Positions 5,871 through 5,923 of a stretch of DNA of 5,923 nt are shown here, piece by piece. Below the pieces are notes generated by a model. That model was not told the origin of the DNA. It ran no database searches and saw only the letters and a program-made list of their open reading frames with translations. The DNA comes from Dehalococcoidales bacterium. Lineage in GTDB: Bacteria > Chloroflexota > Dehalococcoidia > E44-bin15. The translations under genes and the position numbers were made by a program. Each line of letters opens with the position of its first letter. Within the stretch, counting starts at the first letter, position 1. The stretch spans positions 1 through 5,923 of the forward strand of contig JAAXQM010000121.1 in NCBI GenBank assembly GCA_012974295.1, read 5' to 3'.

Positions 5871-5923
5871 AAACTCCTACCCAATTACTGGCCAAAACGA
5901 AACCTAATAGCGATATAGGCACA
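5871..5923. other. Right edge of window, nothing recognised
   Basis: These 53 bases after the truncated element match no other part of the window and contain no recognisable gene end or hairpin. Confidence 0.3.

Overview
The window holds four genes, all on the minus strand and separated by real intergenic gaps (52 to 276 bases, some filled with repeats). Read in the direction of transcription (right to left) they are a GH1 beta-glucosidase (5721-4339), two tandem paralogous 477-residue amidase-signature hydrolases (4086-2653 and 2376-943), and a small integral-membrane methyltransferase of the isoprenylcysteine carboxyl methyltransferase type (755-162). The base composition is moderate, Shine-Dalgarno sites are clear, and the genes look bacterial. 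The dense hairpin-rich repeats between genes, the NylA-like amidases and the GH1 type together suggest a Chloroflexota-like (possibly Dehalococcoidia) environmental genome. That assignment is an impression from the sequence, not a demonstration.

The most distinctive content is not a gene. Four copies of a roughly 110-121 bp element, all in the same orientation, lie at 1-69 (its left part is outside the window), 2438-2558, 4170-4286 and 5761-5870. Complete copies begin with about GAGACTGCTGAAA and end with its inverse TTTCAGCAGTCTC. They contain small hairpins (CCCCCA/TGGGGG, TGGGGG/CCCCCA, GCAGGA/TCCTGC) and encode nothing convincing. Copy 3 is flanked by a perfect 6 bp direct repeat, TTTACT, placed exactly outside both ends, as expected of a target-site duplication. 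These are therefore best read as a MITE-like non-autonomous mobile element family. Three of the four sit 39-83 bases upstream of the start codons of GH1 and the two amidases, and a perfect TATAAT box abuts the edge of the copy upstream of GH1.

The two amidases have the same length and align without gaps at about 73% identity by hand count. The divergence is patchy: the first 200 and last 52 residues are nearly the same, while residues 301-375 are only about 40% identical. Both keep the Lys-cisSer-Ser triad, so this looks like a duplication followed by change of the substrate-binding half, possibly with gene conversion at the ends. Similar sequence just beyond both stop codons suggests that the duplicated unit included some 3' flank.

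The genes do not form a recognisable single pathway: a beta-glucoside hydrolase, two amide hydrolases and an orphan membrane methyltransferase. Each has its own translation signal, and the gaps are large enough for separate promoters. I see no tRNA, rRNA, CRISPR array or transposase gene.
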